A stretch of DNA of 64,000 bases from positions 1-64,000 of the forward strand of contig ONGA01000012.1 in the NCBI GenBank assembly GCA_900317285.1, in the 5' to 3' direction. The notes beneath the pieces are model-generated. The model saw nothing but the letters and a program-made list of their open reading frames with translations, did no database searches and had not been told where the DNA came from. Both the position numbers and the translations under genes were made by a program. Numbering within the stretch: the stretch's first letter is position 1; every line of letters starts with the position of its first letter. Source of the DNA: an uncultured Bacteroidales bacterium. Its GTDB lineage: Bacteria; Bacteroidota; Bacteroidia; Bacteroidales; P3. Shown in pieces: positions 18,151 through 25,830 of this stretch.

Positions 18151-19843
18151 ATTCTTTCACCTCCAGCACCTCGCCGTGGTCGTTGACAATCTGGCGGTAG
18201 AACCAAGCAGGGTAGGGGGGCTGCTTGATGCCGGTGACGACTCCCGTCGGGGTGGTCTTGATGCGGCCGTTTTCAACGGTCTTGATGTTGCCGTCGATGT
18301 ACTTCATGAGGAGCAGCTGGTCGAGTTCATTCCAGCGGCGCATCATGCGCTCGGCGCGGTCGTTGCTGAAACGGTTGAGGGCACCGACGAGACGTGTCTC
18401 GTTGTCCTCCTGCGCCCAACGGTTGGAATGGGAGATTTCGTCGCGCACGAAGTCGGTCTCCAATTCCTGTTGCACGCGCTGCACATCGACAATCATCGAG
18501 TCGTAGCGGAGGTAGCAGAAATTGGAAACGCGGTTGAAGAGCCAGAAGGCTGCGGTTTCGGAGTACTGGCTCATGCTGCCGTTGCCCTCCTCGAAGCAGA
18601 GGGGTACCTGCGTCACGCCGCAGTAGATGGGGCAGTAGACGGTGGAGTAGGTGTCGTCGACGCCGAACCAGATGATGCCGCCGAGCTTGTTGGGCAGCCA
18701 GGAGCGGCACTGTGCCACGAAGGAGAAGCCCGTCTGCTGGGTGCTGATGGCGCGCTCGTGGACATACTTCTTGCCGTCGACCTCGAAGTCCATGGGACGC
18801 CAGCGGTAGGGACAGTGGAAGGGGCCTGCGCCGACATCCTGCGTCATGTCCATCGGCGTGCCCTCGAAGTGGTCGCGCATCAGTGCCATGCAGTCCTGCA
18901 CGGTGAGTTTGCGGTTGGGTTTCACCCAGAGGGGCAGGCGTTCGGCTTTGGCGTCGCCCATGGCGTAGGCTTCGTAACGCTGCATGCCATCGGTACAACG
19001 GTTGAACATAGCGTAGACGCGGGCCTCACAGGCGCGGAGGCCGGAGAAGGTGAGGGGGTTGTAGGCGTCGGCATAGCTGAAGTTGGCGTCGGTGCCGGTG
19101 TAGAATCCCTGCTTGCGGGCGAAAGAGATGACGTCGTCAGCGTAGACGCACTCGATGTCTTTGTCGAATATCTTGTTGATGTGCTTACTGCTGATACTCT
19201 TTCCATTTTCCGCTTTGCGCTTTCCACTTTCCTGGGGGAAGGTGGTGATGCGGGCCTGGTTGGCGTGGCCGCAGATGTAGCCGTCGGGCACGCGGCGTGC
19301 CACCCACACGGCACCTTTCTCGAAGTGACCCTTGCTGGTGATTTCGAAAATCCACGCCTCGTTGGGGTCGGCCAAAGAAAAACTCTCGCCGCCCTCGGCA
19401 TAGCCGTAGGTGGAGACCAGTTCGTGCATCACCTTGATGGCCTCGCGGCAGTTGCGGGCGCGCTGGAGGGTGACATAGATGAGGTTGCCGTAGTCGATGC
19501 CCTCGGCGTTGCCTTTGTCGAGGGGGGAGATGCCGCCCCATGTGGTCTCGCCGATGGCGAGCTGGTGCTCGTTGATGAAGCCGACGACCTGGTAGGTGTG
19601 GGCGGGCTGCGGTATCTCGATTTGGAACTTGAGGCTGCCGTAGTTGTAGAGGCGCAGCGTCTCGCCGGGCTGGTGGTCGGCGGCGGGACAGAAGCGCAGC
19701 TGTCCGTAGCGCGTGTGGCTGTCGGCGGCGTAGGTGATGAAGGTGCTGCCGTCGGCGCTGGCGCCGCGCGACACGATGAGGTTGGTGCATGCCGGTGCGG
19801 TGGTTGCCACCGCCAGCATCAGGAAGAGGATGAGTCGTTTCAT
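18149..19843 (-). CDS. C69 family dipeptidase (first copy)
   Basis: 564 residues from the ATG at 19843 (MKRLILFLMLAVATTAPAC); longer in-frame starts lack a signal peptide. C69 enzymes are N-terminal-nucleophile Cys dipeptidases. Here the nucleophile is Cys19, exposed after signal cleavage in APACTNLIVSRGASADGS. Other family marks are the YGYAEGGESFSLADPNEAW segment and FVAQCRSWLPNKLGGIIWFG. Residues about 203-215 (ESGKRKAENGKS) come from a GGAAAGT-type microrepeat and look like an inserted loop. A second, divergent C69 gene lies at 26758-28335, on the far side of the nine-gene operon. Confidence 0.88.
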   Translation of the reverse strand: MKRLILFLMLAVATTAPACTNLIVSRGASADGSTFITYAADSHTRYGQLRFCPAADHQPGETLRLYNYGSLKFQIEIPQPAHTYQVVGFINEHQLAIGETTWGGISPLDKGNAEGIDYGNLIYVTLQRARNCREAIKVMHELVSTYGYAEGGESFSLADPNEAWIFEITSKGHFEKGAVWVARRVPDGYICGHANQARITTFPQESGKRKAENGKSISSKHINKIFDKDIECVYADDVISFARKQGFYTGTDANFSYADAYNPLTFSGLRACEARVYAMFNRCTDGMQRYEAYAMGDAKAERLPLWVKPNRKLTVQDCMALMRDHFEGTPMDMTQDVGAGPFHCPYRWRPMDFEVDGKKYVHERAISTQQTGFSFVAQCRSWLPNKLGGIIWFGVDDTYSTVYCPIYCGVTQVPLCFEEGNGSMSQYSETAAFWLFNRVSNFCYLRYDSMIVDVQRVQQELETDFVRDEISHSNRWAQEDNETRLVGALNRFSNDRAERMMRRWNELDQLLLMKYIDGNIKTVENGRIKTTPTGVVTGIKQPPYPAWFYRQIVNDHGEVLEVKE

Positions 19844-19906
19844 TGTCTTTGTCTTTGAATTTGTTACAACAACGGGAAATGGGCCGTAATATTGTGAAAA
19901 AAAAAA

Positions 19907-19938
19907 TTTGCCAGTTCGCTCAACTTTCGTAACTTTGC
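19907..19938 (+). promoter_or_regulatory. Consensus promoter with no annotated gene downstream
   Basis: TTTG at 19907-19910 and TAACTTTGC at 19930-19938 are separated by exactly 19 bases, matching the Bacteroidetes housekeeping promoter. It points rightwards, towards a 220-base region without a standard gene and then antisense to the signal-peptidase/VanZ gene. The predicted transcript begins near 19945. Confidence 0.65.
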
Positions 19939-19963
19939 AATTGCAAAACAAGGAGAGAATTCA

Positions 19964-20028
19964 TTTTGAAAATCAAAATAGGAGCTGATTATCAGGAAGA
20001 TAATTGTGAGCGGTACTGATTTTCAAAA
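19964..20028 (+). ncRNA. Candidate structured RNA with nested hairpins
   Basis: A perfect 12-bp inverted repeat, TTTTGAAAATCA/TGATTTTCAAAA (19964-19975 with 20017-20028), encloses a second hairpin ATTATC/GATAAT with loop AGGAA (19988-19993 with 19999-20004). It starts about 20 bases after the predicted transcription start of the promoter at 19907-19938. No Rfam family comes to mind. The palindrome could also be a protein-binding site in DNA. Confidence 0.45.
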
Positions 20029-20057
20029 CAATACATTCCTTTAATTCACAAAAAACT

Positions 20058-20153
20058 ATGGACGGTAACTCTATGCTAGGTCTATGGTACCTCTATGGTA
20101 CCTCTATGGTAGGTCTATGGATGATAGTATGTCGCTCCTATGTCGCTACCTAG
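20058..20153 (+). CDS. Possible 31-residue hydrophobic small protein
   Basis: An ATG-to-TAG frame encodes MDGNSMLGLWYLYGTSMVGL, followed by 11 more residues (WMIVCRSYVAT). It is hydrophobic enough for one membrane helix. The frame crosses an 11-bp repeat array, which rotates through all three codon phases, so the peptide is not itself a simple repeat. It lies downstream of a consensus promoter but has no recognisable ribosome binding site. It may be coincidental; a type I toxin-like peptide is one possibility. Confidence 0.25.
   Translation: MDGNSMLGLWYLYGTSMVGLWMIVCRSYVAT
20070..20146 (+). repeat. 11-bp phased repeat array (array 1)
   Basis: Seven head-to-tail 11-bp units are in perfect register: TCTATGCTAGG, TCTATGGTACC twice, TCTATGGTAGG, TCTATGGATGA, TAGTATGTCGC and TCCTATGTCGC. 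The period equals roughly one helical turn. A similar array read on the other strand lies at 46198-46285. There are no spacers, so this is not a CRISPR array. Confidence 0.8.
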
Positions 20154-20159
20154 TTTGTC

Positions 20160-20933
20160 CTATACAGTGACGGAGGGATTTTGTTGATTTTTCTGACGGC
20201 GGCTGTGGATTATTTTGCGGACGGCGAGGATGACGAGCCAGCCGAGGGTGATGCCGATGACGTTGGCAATGAGGTCGTTGATGTCGAATTTTCTGGGCAG
20301 GAATTTCTGTACGCTTTCTGTCAGCAGCCCGATGCCGACGGCGGTGAGCCATGTCAGCAGTATGGGCTTGATTTGCGGCCGTTTGGGGAGCCCCACGCCG
20401 AAGAGGTCCATGAGGAAGAAGGTGCAGGGCACGTATACCGATGCGTGCAGCAGGTGGTCCATGCGAAGGCCGAGGACGTAGTTGTCGAGCGGGATGCCCA
20501 CGCCGTTGAGGGGAGCCCACATGAGGAACGCCAGACCCGCGAAGTACCACGGACGCAGTTGTTTACGCCCCTTGTGCCCCAGCCACCGGATGGCGAGGCG
20601 TTTCATCGGATGGCGGTGCTTCACGGTTGCCAGGCGTGCCACGATGTCTTCGCGTGAGGCGCTTTCGGTGGAGAGGCAGTTGTCGCCCTGCATGGTGTAG
20701 TGACCGTCGCGGATGGCTGTGATGCGGTGGAGCAGGTGTTGCCCACGGAAGCGGAACAGCACTATGTCGCCCACTTGCGGCGTGGTGCCGGAGGGGTAGG
20801 TCTCCAGGGTCAGCAGGTCGCCATTGATCAGTGTGGGTTGCATGCTGGTGCCCACCAGCTCGATGGTTACCCGTTCGCCGGCTGCCAGCCGCTCTTCGAC
20901 GACGGCAAAGAATATTTCATTCTTTATCTTCAT
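20160..20933 (-). CDS. S24/S26-type signal peptidase fused to a VanZ-like membrane domain
   Basis: 257 residues. Residues about 1-110 form an S24/S26 peptidase-like domain with VGTSMQPTLINGD (nucleophile Ser) and HRITAIRDGHYTMQGDN. The HR motif in place of a Lys dyad resembles SipW/Sec11-type enzymes. Residues about 125-245 are a VanZ-like domain with several membrane helices, RMDHLLHASVYV and ESVQKFLPRKFDINDLIANV. The start codon overlaps the upstream gene's stop (ATGA). It is the last gene of a nine-gene minus-strand operon. Both domains lie in one continuous frame. Its substrate is unknown; the PqqD-like and kinase-like neighbours suggest peptide or protein maturation. Confidence 0.72.
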   Translation of the reverse strand: MKIKNEIFFAVVEERLAAGERVTIELVGTSMQPTLINGDLLTLETYPSGTTPQVGDIVLFRFRGQHLLHRITAIRDGHYTMQGDNCLSTESASREDIVARLATVKHRHPMKRLAIRWLGHKGRKQLRPWYFAGLAFLMWAPLNGVGIPLDNYVLGLRMDHLLHASVYVPCTFFLMDLFGVGLPKRPQIKPILLTWLTAVGIGLLTESVQKFLPRKFDINDLIANVIGITLGWLVILAVRKIIHSRRQKNQQNPSVTV

Positions 20934-21778
20934 CCGATGATTGTGTTGTGGCTCATTTGTGCCGCTGCCGCATCGGGGAGGCACCCCATGCGGTAGACGG
21001 GCACCCGCTGGATGATGTCGGAGACGAACTGCACCAGGAGGTCCATGCAGCGTTCCTCTTTTGCCAGCGCCGGTGGGCAGGAGGGCTGCAGGGCGGTGAA
21101 GGCTTCGATTTTCTCGATTCGGCGAATGCTGTTTTCCGGTTTCTGCTCCAGTCGCAGGAATCCGGCGATTGGATGGCTTTCGGGCAGGTAGCAGTGGGTC
21201 TTTCCGCTCCAGGGGGAGCCGTAGACTTTGACCTCTCCGTTGCGGAGGCTCACGATGGGGCTGTCGTCGTTCAGCAGGTGTGTGCCGTGGATGTTTTCCA
21301 GCCAGAGCCTGGTGTGTGTGCTTTTTCCTGTGCCGCTCTCGCCCAGGCACATCACGGCTTGCCCGTTGCACACCACTACCGACGAATGGACGGGTGCGCT
21401 GCCTTTCCTTATCCCCATCATGGCGTAGGCCGTCCACAAGGCGAAACGCAGCAGGGAGGGGCTGCGCATCGTGCTGATGTCGACCCTCTCGGGGTTGCGC
21501 TCGTCGTAGCGCAGCACGCCTTCGTTGCCGAAAGAGTAGTAGTAGACTCCCTCGGGATTGATGCCGAAGCGGCACAGTGCCTGTCCGTCGGCGATGTCGA
21601 ATTGGTGGAGCAGGCGGCATGAGGGACGGCTCAATTCGCTGTCCAGCCTTACCTCCATGTCGGGCAGGGCGCTTGGCTGCTCGAATTCCCTCATGCCGGG
21701 AATTTCCATAGCCATCGCCAGGTTGCCGCCACCGCAGAGGTGAAGGCCGAATCCACCAATCGAGAGGGCCGTCTCCAT
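20930..21778 (-). CDS. HPr-kinase/PEP-carboxykinase-fold kinase-like protein
   Basis: 282 residues. The N-terminal ~130 residues are unfamiliar. The C-terminal part has a P-loop CLGESGTGKSTHTRLW (about 144-159) and LLNDDSPIV, as in HPr kinase and related serine kinases. Homologues sit in lasso-peptide and other RiPP clusters next to PqqD-like proteins, where some phosphorylate the peptide precursor. Here it lies between a PqqD-like gene (2-base gap) and the S26/VanZ gene (4-base overlap). No HPr gene is visible. A role in modifying a peptide or protein substrate is inference. Confidence 0.72.
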   Translation of the reverse strand: METALSIGGFGLHLCGGGNLAMAMEIPGMREFEQPSALPDMEVRLDSELSRPSCRLLHQFDIADGQALCRFGINPEGVYYYSFGNEGVLRYDERNPERVDISTMRSPSLLRFALWTAYAMMGIRKGSAPVHSSVVVCNGQAVMCLGESGTGKSTHTRLWLENIHGTHLLNDDSPIVSLRNGEVKVYGSPWSGKTHCYLPESHPIAGFLRLEQKPENSIRRIEKIEAFTALQPSCPPALAKEERCMDLLVQFVSDIIQRVPVYRMGCLPDAAAAQMSHNTIIG

Positions 21779-21780
21779 TG

Positions 21781-22047
21781 TCAGACGATTAGCCGGTGTT
21801 TACGCATATCCGCCAGCCACGCTTCAGCATCCTTGCGGGCAGTGGCTTCGTCGACGTCGTAGTTGTCCAGCAGCAGTTGCACGGCATCGTCGAGGGAGAA
21901 TTCGCGTCCTTTCAGCTGGTTGTACATCAGGAGCGAGCTCTCGTTCAACGCGACGACCTTGGTCATGTCGGCAGCGTCGTCGCTGGGCATGATGACGATG
22001 TTTTCACCCGCCACGTTGCGGATTTTCATTTTTTCGTTGATTCTCAT
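21781..22047 (-). CDS. PqqD-like small protein
   Basis: 88 residues; an internal ATG at 22029 (MKIRNVAGENIVI) is an alternative start. The sequence VALNESSLLMYNQLKGREFS then DDAVQLLLDNYDVDEATARKD matches PqqD-like (coenzyme PQQ synthesis D) peptide-binding domains. In RiPP pathways these recognise the precursor's leader peptide. The gene overlaps the FMN-binding gene by 4 bases (ATGA) and precedes the kinase-like gene by 2 bases. No precursor peptide is obvious nearby. Confidence 0.75.
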   Translation of the reverse strand: MRINEKMKIRNVAGENIVIMPSDDAADMTKVVALNESSLLMYNQLKGREFSLDDAVQLLLDNYDVDEATARKDAEAWLADMRKHRLIV

Positions 22048-22580
22048 AACTTCTCGAGGGCTGCGTGGACACTCTTGGCAACGGCGGTGGAGGTGAAGGT
22101 GGCGCCTGTCACGGCATCGACTTCTTTCTTCAATGCTTTTTTGATGGTCAGGCCATTCCAGTTTTTGTAAAACCCGGCATCCTCCACACGTTTGGCGAAC
22201 TTGGGTGTTTCCTGATTCGGAAGCAGGTAGACGCCGAGGATGACTTTCTTGGTGTCGAGGGCAATCATGACGGGAGTTTCGCCGTTGTAGCCTTTGATGC
22301 CGTCGCTGGCGGGCTTGCTGTAGACGGCATAGCCGAGGAGCTGTTTGTTGGAGTTGTAGACCTCGGTCCATTTGGCGGCTTTCTTGATGCTCTTCACGGT
22401 GGGGAAAGCCTTGACGACAACCATGTCGATGCCGTCGGCGTTCACTTGCGGCTGCTGCGCTTGCTGTGCCTGATGCTGTTTGTGGTGGGGGCAGTTGCCA
22501 CAGTTGCCGTGCTGATGCTGTGCAAAAGCGGCACTTCCCGAGAGGAAGGCGATGAGGGTCAATGCAATGAGTTTTTTCAT
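22044..22580 (-). CDS. Secreted FMN-binding domain protein
   Basis: 178 residues. A signal peptide (about 1-21) is followed by a His/Cys-rich stretch (HQHGNCGNCPHHKQHQ), which may bind metal, and a Gln-rich linker. The C-terminal FMN_bind domain (about 85-178) contains GYNGETPVMIALD and DAVTGATFTSTAV. The latter fits the Dxx[ST]GAT motif that ApbE uses to attach FMN covalently to threonine. It is therefore probably an extracytoplasmic flavoprotein carrying electrons. It is co-transcribed with PqqD-like and kinase-like genes. No apbE is visible in the window. Confidence 0.8.
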   Translation of the reverse strand: MKKLIALTLIAFLSGSAAFAQHQHGNCGNCPHHKQHQAQQAQQPQVNADGIDMVVVKAFPTVKSIKKAAKWTEVYNSNKQLLGYAVYSKPASDGIKGYNGETPVMIALDTKKVILGVYLLPNQETPKFAKRVEDAGFYKNWNGLTIKKALKKEVDAVTGATFTSTAVAKSVHAALEKL

Positions 22581-22613
22581 GGGTTGATTGATAGTTAAAT
22601 GTTTATGTTTCTT

Positions 22614-24365
22614 TTAATATTCAATGATTAGTGCACCGCTGACGGCCCAATGGCTGAACATGCCCTCGACGGGCTTGCCCTGCGGGATGGCGACGGTGAG
22701 GGTGTGCTCCTCGCCGTCGGCCCAGGGCGAGAGGTCGAAGTAGACGGGTTGTGTGGCGGTGCCGGGGCACCAGCCGGAGCGCGAGTAGTCGGAGCTGGAG
22801 AGACCGTTCCAGAAGTTGCCGCTGACGGGGTTGAGGTCGCGGTAGCAGCCGCAGTCCTGCCGCCAGGGAGTGTGGGAGAAGGCGGGCTTGCCGTCGATGA
22901 GGATGGTGTTGGTCTTGGGTATGAACTCGTCGCCGCCGTCCCAGCCGCCGTGGCCGGTGGAGATGTAGCGCAAACGGGCACTTTTCAGCGTGTTTCCATT
23001 GAATAAGCGGGGCAGGATGCGGAAGGAGACCGTCAGAGAGTCGGTGCCGAAGAGCTTGCCGTAGTTCTGACCTGCCATCTCAAGCACATTACAGGTGTTG
23101 AAGAGAGGACGGACTTGGCGGTAGGGATCCCATCCGCTCAATTCGTCACGTTTTGGAATGGTGTACTCGTTGGGGTACGACTTGATGTCGACCGTCAACA
23201 GATGGCCACCCGCGTCGTAGTTGCCTATCCATGCGCCAATGATGACATCGCCACCGTAGCGGTAGACATCGGTAATTTCCTGGCGGTAGTAAGCCTCGTC
23301 GCGCCAGTCGATGCCGTAATCATTCATTCGCTCGTTGAACTTGCCCACGCCAAAGGGTGTGAAAAAGCGCATCACCTCCACAGGAGACCAATAGTTTTCG
23401 TTGGAGACAATGCCCTGGTAGCGCTGGCCGTCGTGTCCCACGATGGTGGGCAGCGAATCGGGATGCCAGTTCACGCCATCGAAGAAGTTATGCGACACGG
23501 GACCTTCCGTCTGGATGAAGAAGATGGAGCCTGTGCGGTCGTAGGCGTCGCCGTTGCTCTGCTGGTGCACCTCGATGAAATGCTGGTAGTGAGGCGGCAG
23601 CGCAGGTAGTTGTACGCGCTTCAGGATTACCGTACCGCCAGCATAGTGCAGCACTGTATCCATCGGCACCATATACGACGAAGGCCATCCGTTGCGATCC
23701 CCCTCGATGTGGTCGTTCTTCTTGCCCCAGCATATCTGCTCGTGGTCGAAAATGCGGGTGGTGACGACGAGGCGCTCCTTCATGATGCGGTCGAGCTCGC
23801 GCGGGGTGACACGGCGGGCACCTTTAAATGGGTCTAGCTCGAAGGTGCCACAGCAACTCCGTTCGGCCTTGACCAGCTTCAGCCGCAGCTGTCCGTTGCG
23901 GGTAAAGGAACGCAGCACGCCTTTTTTCAGCCCATAGTGTGGCAGGGGATTGACGTTGACGGGAGCTTTTTCGTCCATATCGAAGACCATAGTGTTGCTG
24001 TTGATTGAGCAAGTGTAGGTGCTCTTGTGTCGGTTCCACTCGATGTCGTTGCGACTGAACCTTATGCGGTAGTAGTAGGTGCTGTCGGGATAATAGGCTA
24101 GGACCGAGATGCTGTCGCTCTCATAGTTAATGATGGTCGTGGTAGGAGCATAGCCTTGGACAAACTCGTCTTTCAAGCTATGTAGTGTATAGACGTAGGT
24201 ATAAGCACCGAAACGTTGTACAAAGATGACTGTCGTGTCAATCTTCTCGCCATAGTCGAACTGCCAATAGGTAAAAGTGTTGGCATCTTTCGGAATCTTT
24301 ACTTTTTGTGCTGCCGCCGACAATGGCAGCAATATCAGGCAGATGAGAAGAGCGAGTCGTGACAT
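22614..24365 (-). CDS. Peptide-N-glycosidase F-like protein (PNGase F)
   Basis: 583 residues with a signal peptide (MSRLALLICLILLPLSAAAQ). PNGase F cleaves the bond between asparagine and N-glycans, releasing the glycan. The C-terminal half carries family hallmarks: RYISTGHGGWDGGDEFIPK, TPWRQDCGCYRDLNP and GLSSSDYSRSGWCPGT. The N-terminal ~250 residues form an extra region beyond the classical ~315-residue enzyme, as in longer PNGase F types. It likely acts in the periplasm or outside the cell. No T9SS sorting domain is evident. Its start lies 9 bases after the DUF799 gene in the operon. Confidence 0.85.
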   Translation of the reverse strand: MSRLALLICLILLPLSAAAQKVKIPKDANTFTYWQFDYGEKIDTTVIFVQRFGAYTYVYTLHSLKDEFVQGYAPTTTIINYESDSISVLAYYPDSTYYYRIRFSRNDIEWNRHKSTYTCSINSNTMVFDMDEKAPVNVNPLPHYGLKKGVLRSFTRNGQLRLKLVKAERSCCGTFELDPFKGARRVTPRELDRIMKERLVVTTRIFDHEQICWGKKNDHIEGDRNGWPSSYMVPMDTVLHYAGGTVILKRVQLPALPPHYQHFIEVHQQSNGDAYDRTGSIFFIQTEGPVSHNFFDGVNWHPDSLPTIVGHDGQRYQGIVSNENYWSPVEVMRFFTPFGVGKFNERMNDYGIDWRDEAYYRQEITDVYRYGGDVIIGAWIGNYDAGGHLLTVDIKSYPNEYTIPKRDELSGWDPYRQVRPLFNTCNVLEMAGQNYGKLFGTDSLTVSFRILPRLFNGNTLKSARLRYISTGHGGWDGGDEFIPKTNTILIDGKPAFSHTPWRQDCGCYRDLNPVSGNFWNGLSSSDYSRSGWCPGTATQPVYFDLSPWADGEEHTLTVAIPQGKPVEGMFSHWAVSGALIIEY

Positions 24366-24374
24366 GAGGATTGG

Positions 24375-25049
24375 TTATTTGACAGTTACATGAGTGTTGC
24401 GCAGTTCGGCGGATTTCCCTCTATCGTTGTTGTAGTCGGGGCTGTATTTGCCACGCGGGATGTCCTTGAAGATGTAGTAGTTGGCCTTGCGTGCCGCCTC
24501 GATATGGTCGGTGGCGGCGGTGGCGATGGCCGACGCGGCAAGGTCGATGAGGCCGGACAGCAAGCCTGAGCCGCCGGAGTTCTGCTCCAGGTCGAGGTAG
24601 AGGTCGCACTGGCGTTCGAAAAGGACCTCGTTGGTGGCGGTAGACTTGATGATGTAGCGGATGTTGGTGCGGATGCCGAATCCTTGCTTCTGCCAGGTGT
24701 CGATGACCGAGAAGATGACGGCGTCGGCACCGAAGACGCGTGCGAAGACGCCCGCATCCTGGTCGACGAACAACTCGGCGTCATAGGCACTTTCTGCCTT
24801 GAGCATCTCCATGGCCAAATGGGGCGAGACGACATAGTAGCCCGCCTCAATCAGGGGATAGCTGATGGAGGTGTAGAGCAGGTCTTTGGCCTCGACATTG
24901 GTGGTGTTGTTGATGGGAGGCATGACGAGGATGGTCGTCGGGTGTTCACTGTACATCTTGGGATACTGCGACTCGCGCGTGTTGACAGACATGCAGGAGA
25001 CAAACAGCATGGAGATGGCGGCAAAGGTAATGAAAACAATCCTTTTCAT
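24375..25049 (-). CDS. DUF799 (GNA1162-like) lipoprotein
   Basis: 224 residues with a lipobox (AISMLFVSCMSVN, Cys about 19). It contains TTILVMPPINNTTNVEAKD and SYPLIEAGYYVVSP, typical of DUF799/GNA1162 lipoproteins. These commonly occur in an operon with CsgG-type and DUF4810 lipoproteins, exactly as here, and have a TolB-N-like fold. Function is unproven; an outer-membrane complex with the CsgG-like protein is plausible. The start overlaps the DUF4810 stop by 4 bases. Confidence 0.83.
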   Translation of the reverse strand: MKRIVFITFAAISMLFVSCMSVNTRESQYPKMYSEHPTTILVMPPINNTTNVEAKDLLYTSISYPLIEAGYYVVSPHLAMEMLKAESAYDAELFVDQDAGVFARVFGADAVIFSVIDTWQKQGFGIRTNIRYIIKSTATNEVLFERQCDLYLDLEQNSGGSGLLSGLIDLAASAIATAATDHIEAARKANYYIFKDIPRGKYSPDYNNDRGKSAELRNTHVTVK

Positions 25050-25486
25050 TTGGCACCTCCTTTCGCTTTCTTCAACAGGGGAGCAATGAACTTGGCCGAT
25101 TCAGGGTAAAGTTCCATCTCTTTGGCGAGCATCTCCAATCCCCGCTCCTGGAACGAGGCTGCGATGTCGGAGCCGAAGAGTTTGCGCTGCCTGGAGGTGG
25201 CGTATTGGGCGAAATACTCGGCCGTGGAGGGTTGCAGCAGCAGGTATCCGTATTCGGCACAGATTCCCGGAGGGGGTGTCTTGCGCGTACCACCCGGGTG
25301 GGAAACCATGTCCTCGTAGAGGCACACCAAGTCGCAGATGGACTTGGGGGTCTGCTTTTCGGATTGCAGGTAGGAGAGTTGCTCGTATTTGGTTGGTGTA
25401 CCATTGGAGCCCCAGTAGTAAAGCCGTGGGGCGCTGCACGAGGCGGTCAGTACCAACAGCAGGGCAGGGAAGAGGAGTTTTCTCAT
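25046..25486 (-). CDS. DUF4810 lipoprotein
   Basis: 146 residues from the ATG at 25486, giving a lipoprotein signal (LLLVLTASCSAPRLYYWG). The start SCSAPRLYYWGSNG and the PPPGICAEYGYLLLQ segment are typical of DUF4810 proteins, the usual partner of CsgG-type and DUF799 genes. Its middle is helical and TPR-like. It overlaps both neighbours by 4 bases (ATGA), indicating tight translational coupling. A frame extending further upstream overlaps the preceding gene and is not credible. Confidence 0.82.
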   Translation of the reverse strand: MRKLLFPALLLVLTASCSAPRLYYWGSNGTPTKYEQLSYLQSEKQTPKSICDLVCLYEDMVSHPGGTRKTPPPGICAEYGYLLLQPSTAEYFAQYATSRQRKLFGSDIAASFQERGLEMLAKEMELYPESAKFIAPLLKKAKGGAK

Positions 25487-25827
25487 AGCTTGACTGCTTT
25501 TGCCTCGGATGCCGAGATGAAGAGTTTCTTGGAATAGACCTCCGTGTCGCCACGGAACACCTTGACATTGTGCTGGCCGGGAGTGACGGTAATCATGCCC
25601 TTGGTAGTGGCTTTGATGTCGCGGCGTTTCTGCCACTCTTTCTCCTTGACGGTCTGGGTTTGATAGGTGGTGCCGTCGATATCAACGGTGATGGGCTGCT
25701 CGCTAGTAGAGACAAACCAGATGTATCCTTCGTCGGGCATGCCGCTGCTGACGGAATGGCTGCCCACGCTGCAGGCTGCGAGTGCCAATGTGGCGATGAC
25801 GCTGAAAAGTGCGATTATTTTTTTCAT
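25483..25827 (-). CDS. Small lipoprotein with PEGA-like beta fold
   Basis: 114 residues. Lipobox in VIATLALAACSVGS. The mature part (EQPITVDIDGTTYQTQTVKE, then ITVTPGQHNVKVFRGDTEVYSKK) resembles PEGA-type surface beta domains. It is inserted between the CsgG-like and DUF4810 genes, a position that the classical three-gene CsgG/DUF4810/DUF799 set does not have. It overlaps DUF4810 by 4 bases and starts 3 bases after the CsgG-like gene ends. Function unknown. Confidence 0.68.
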   Translation of the reverse strand: MKKIIALFSVIATLALAACSVGSHSVSSGMPDEGYIWFVSTSEQPITVDIDGTTYQTQTVKEKEWQKRRDIKATTKGMITVTPGQHNVKVFRGDTEVYSKKLFISASEAKAVKL

Positions 25828-25830
25828 TGC

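Noticed and set aside
18071-19858. 595-residue frame opposite the first C69 dipeptidase
   Set aside because: Low-complexity shadow frame; the minus-strand signal peptide and nucleophile Cys support the dipeptidase.
20070-20146. CRISPR array
   Set aside because: Units are 11 bases with no spacers and no cas genes nearby.
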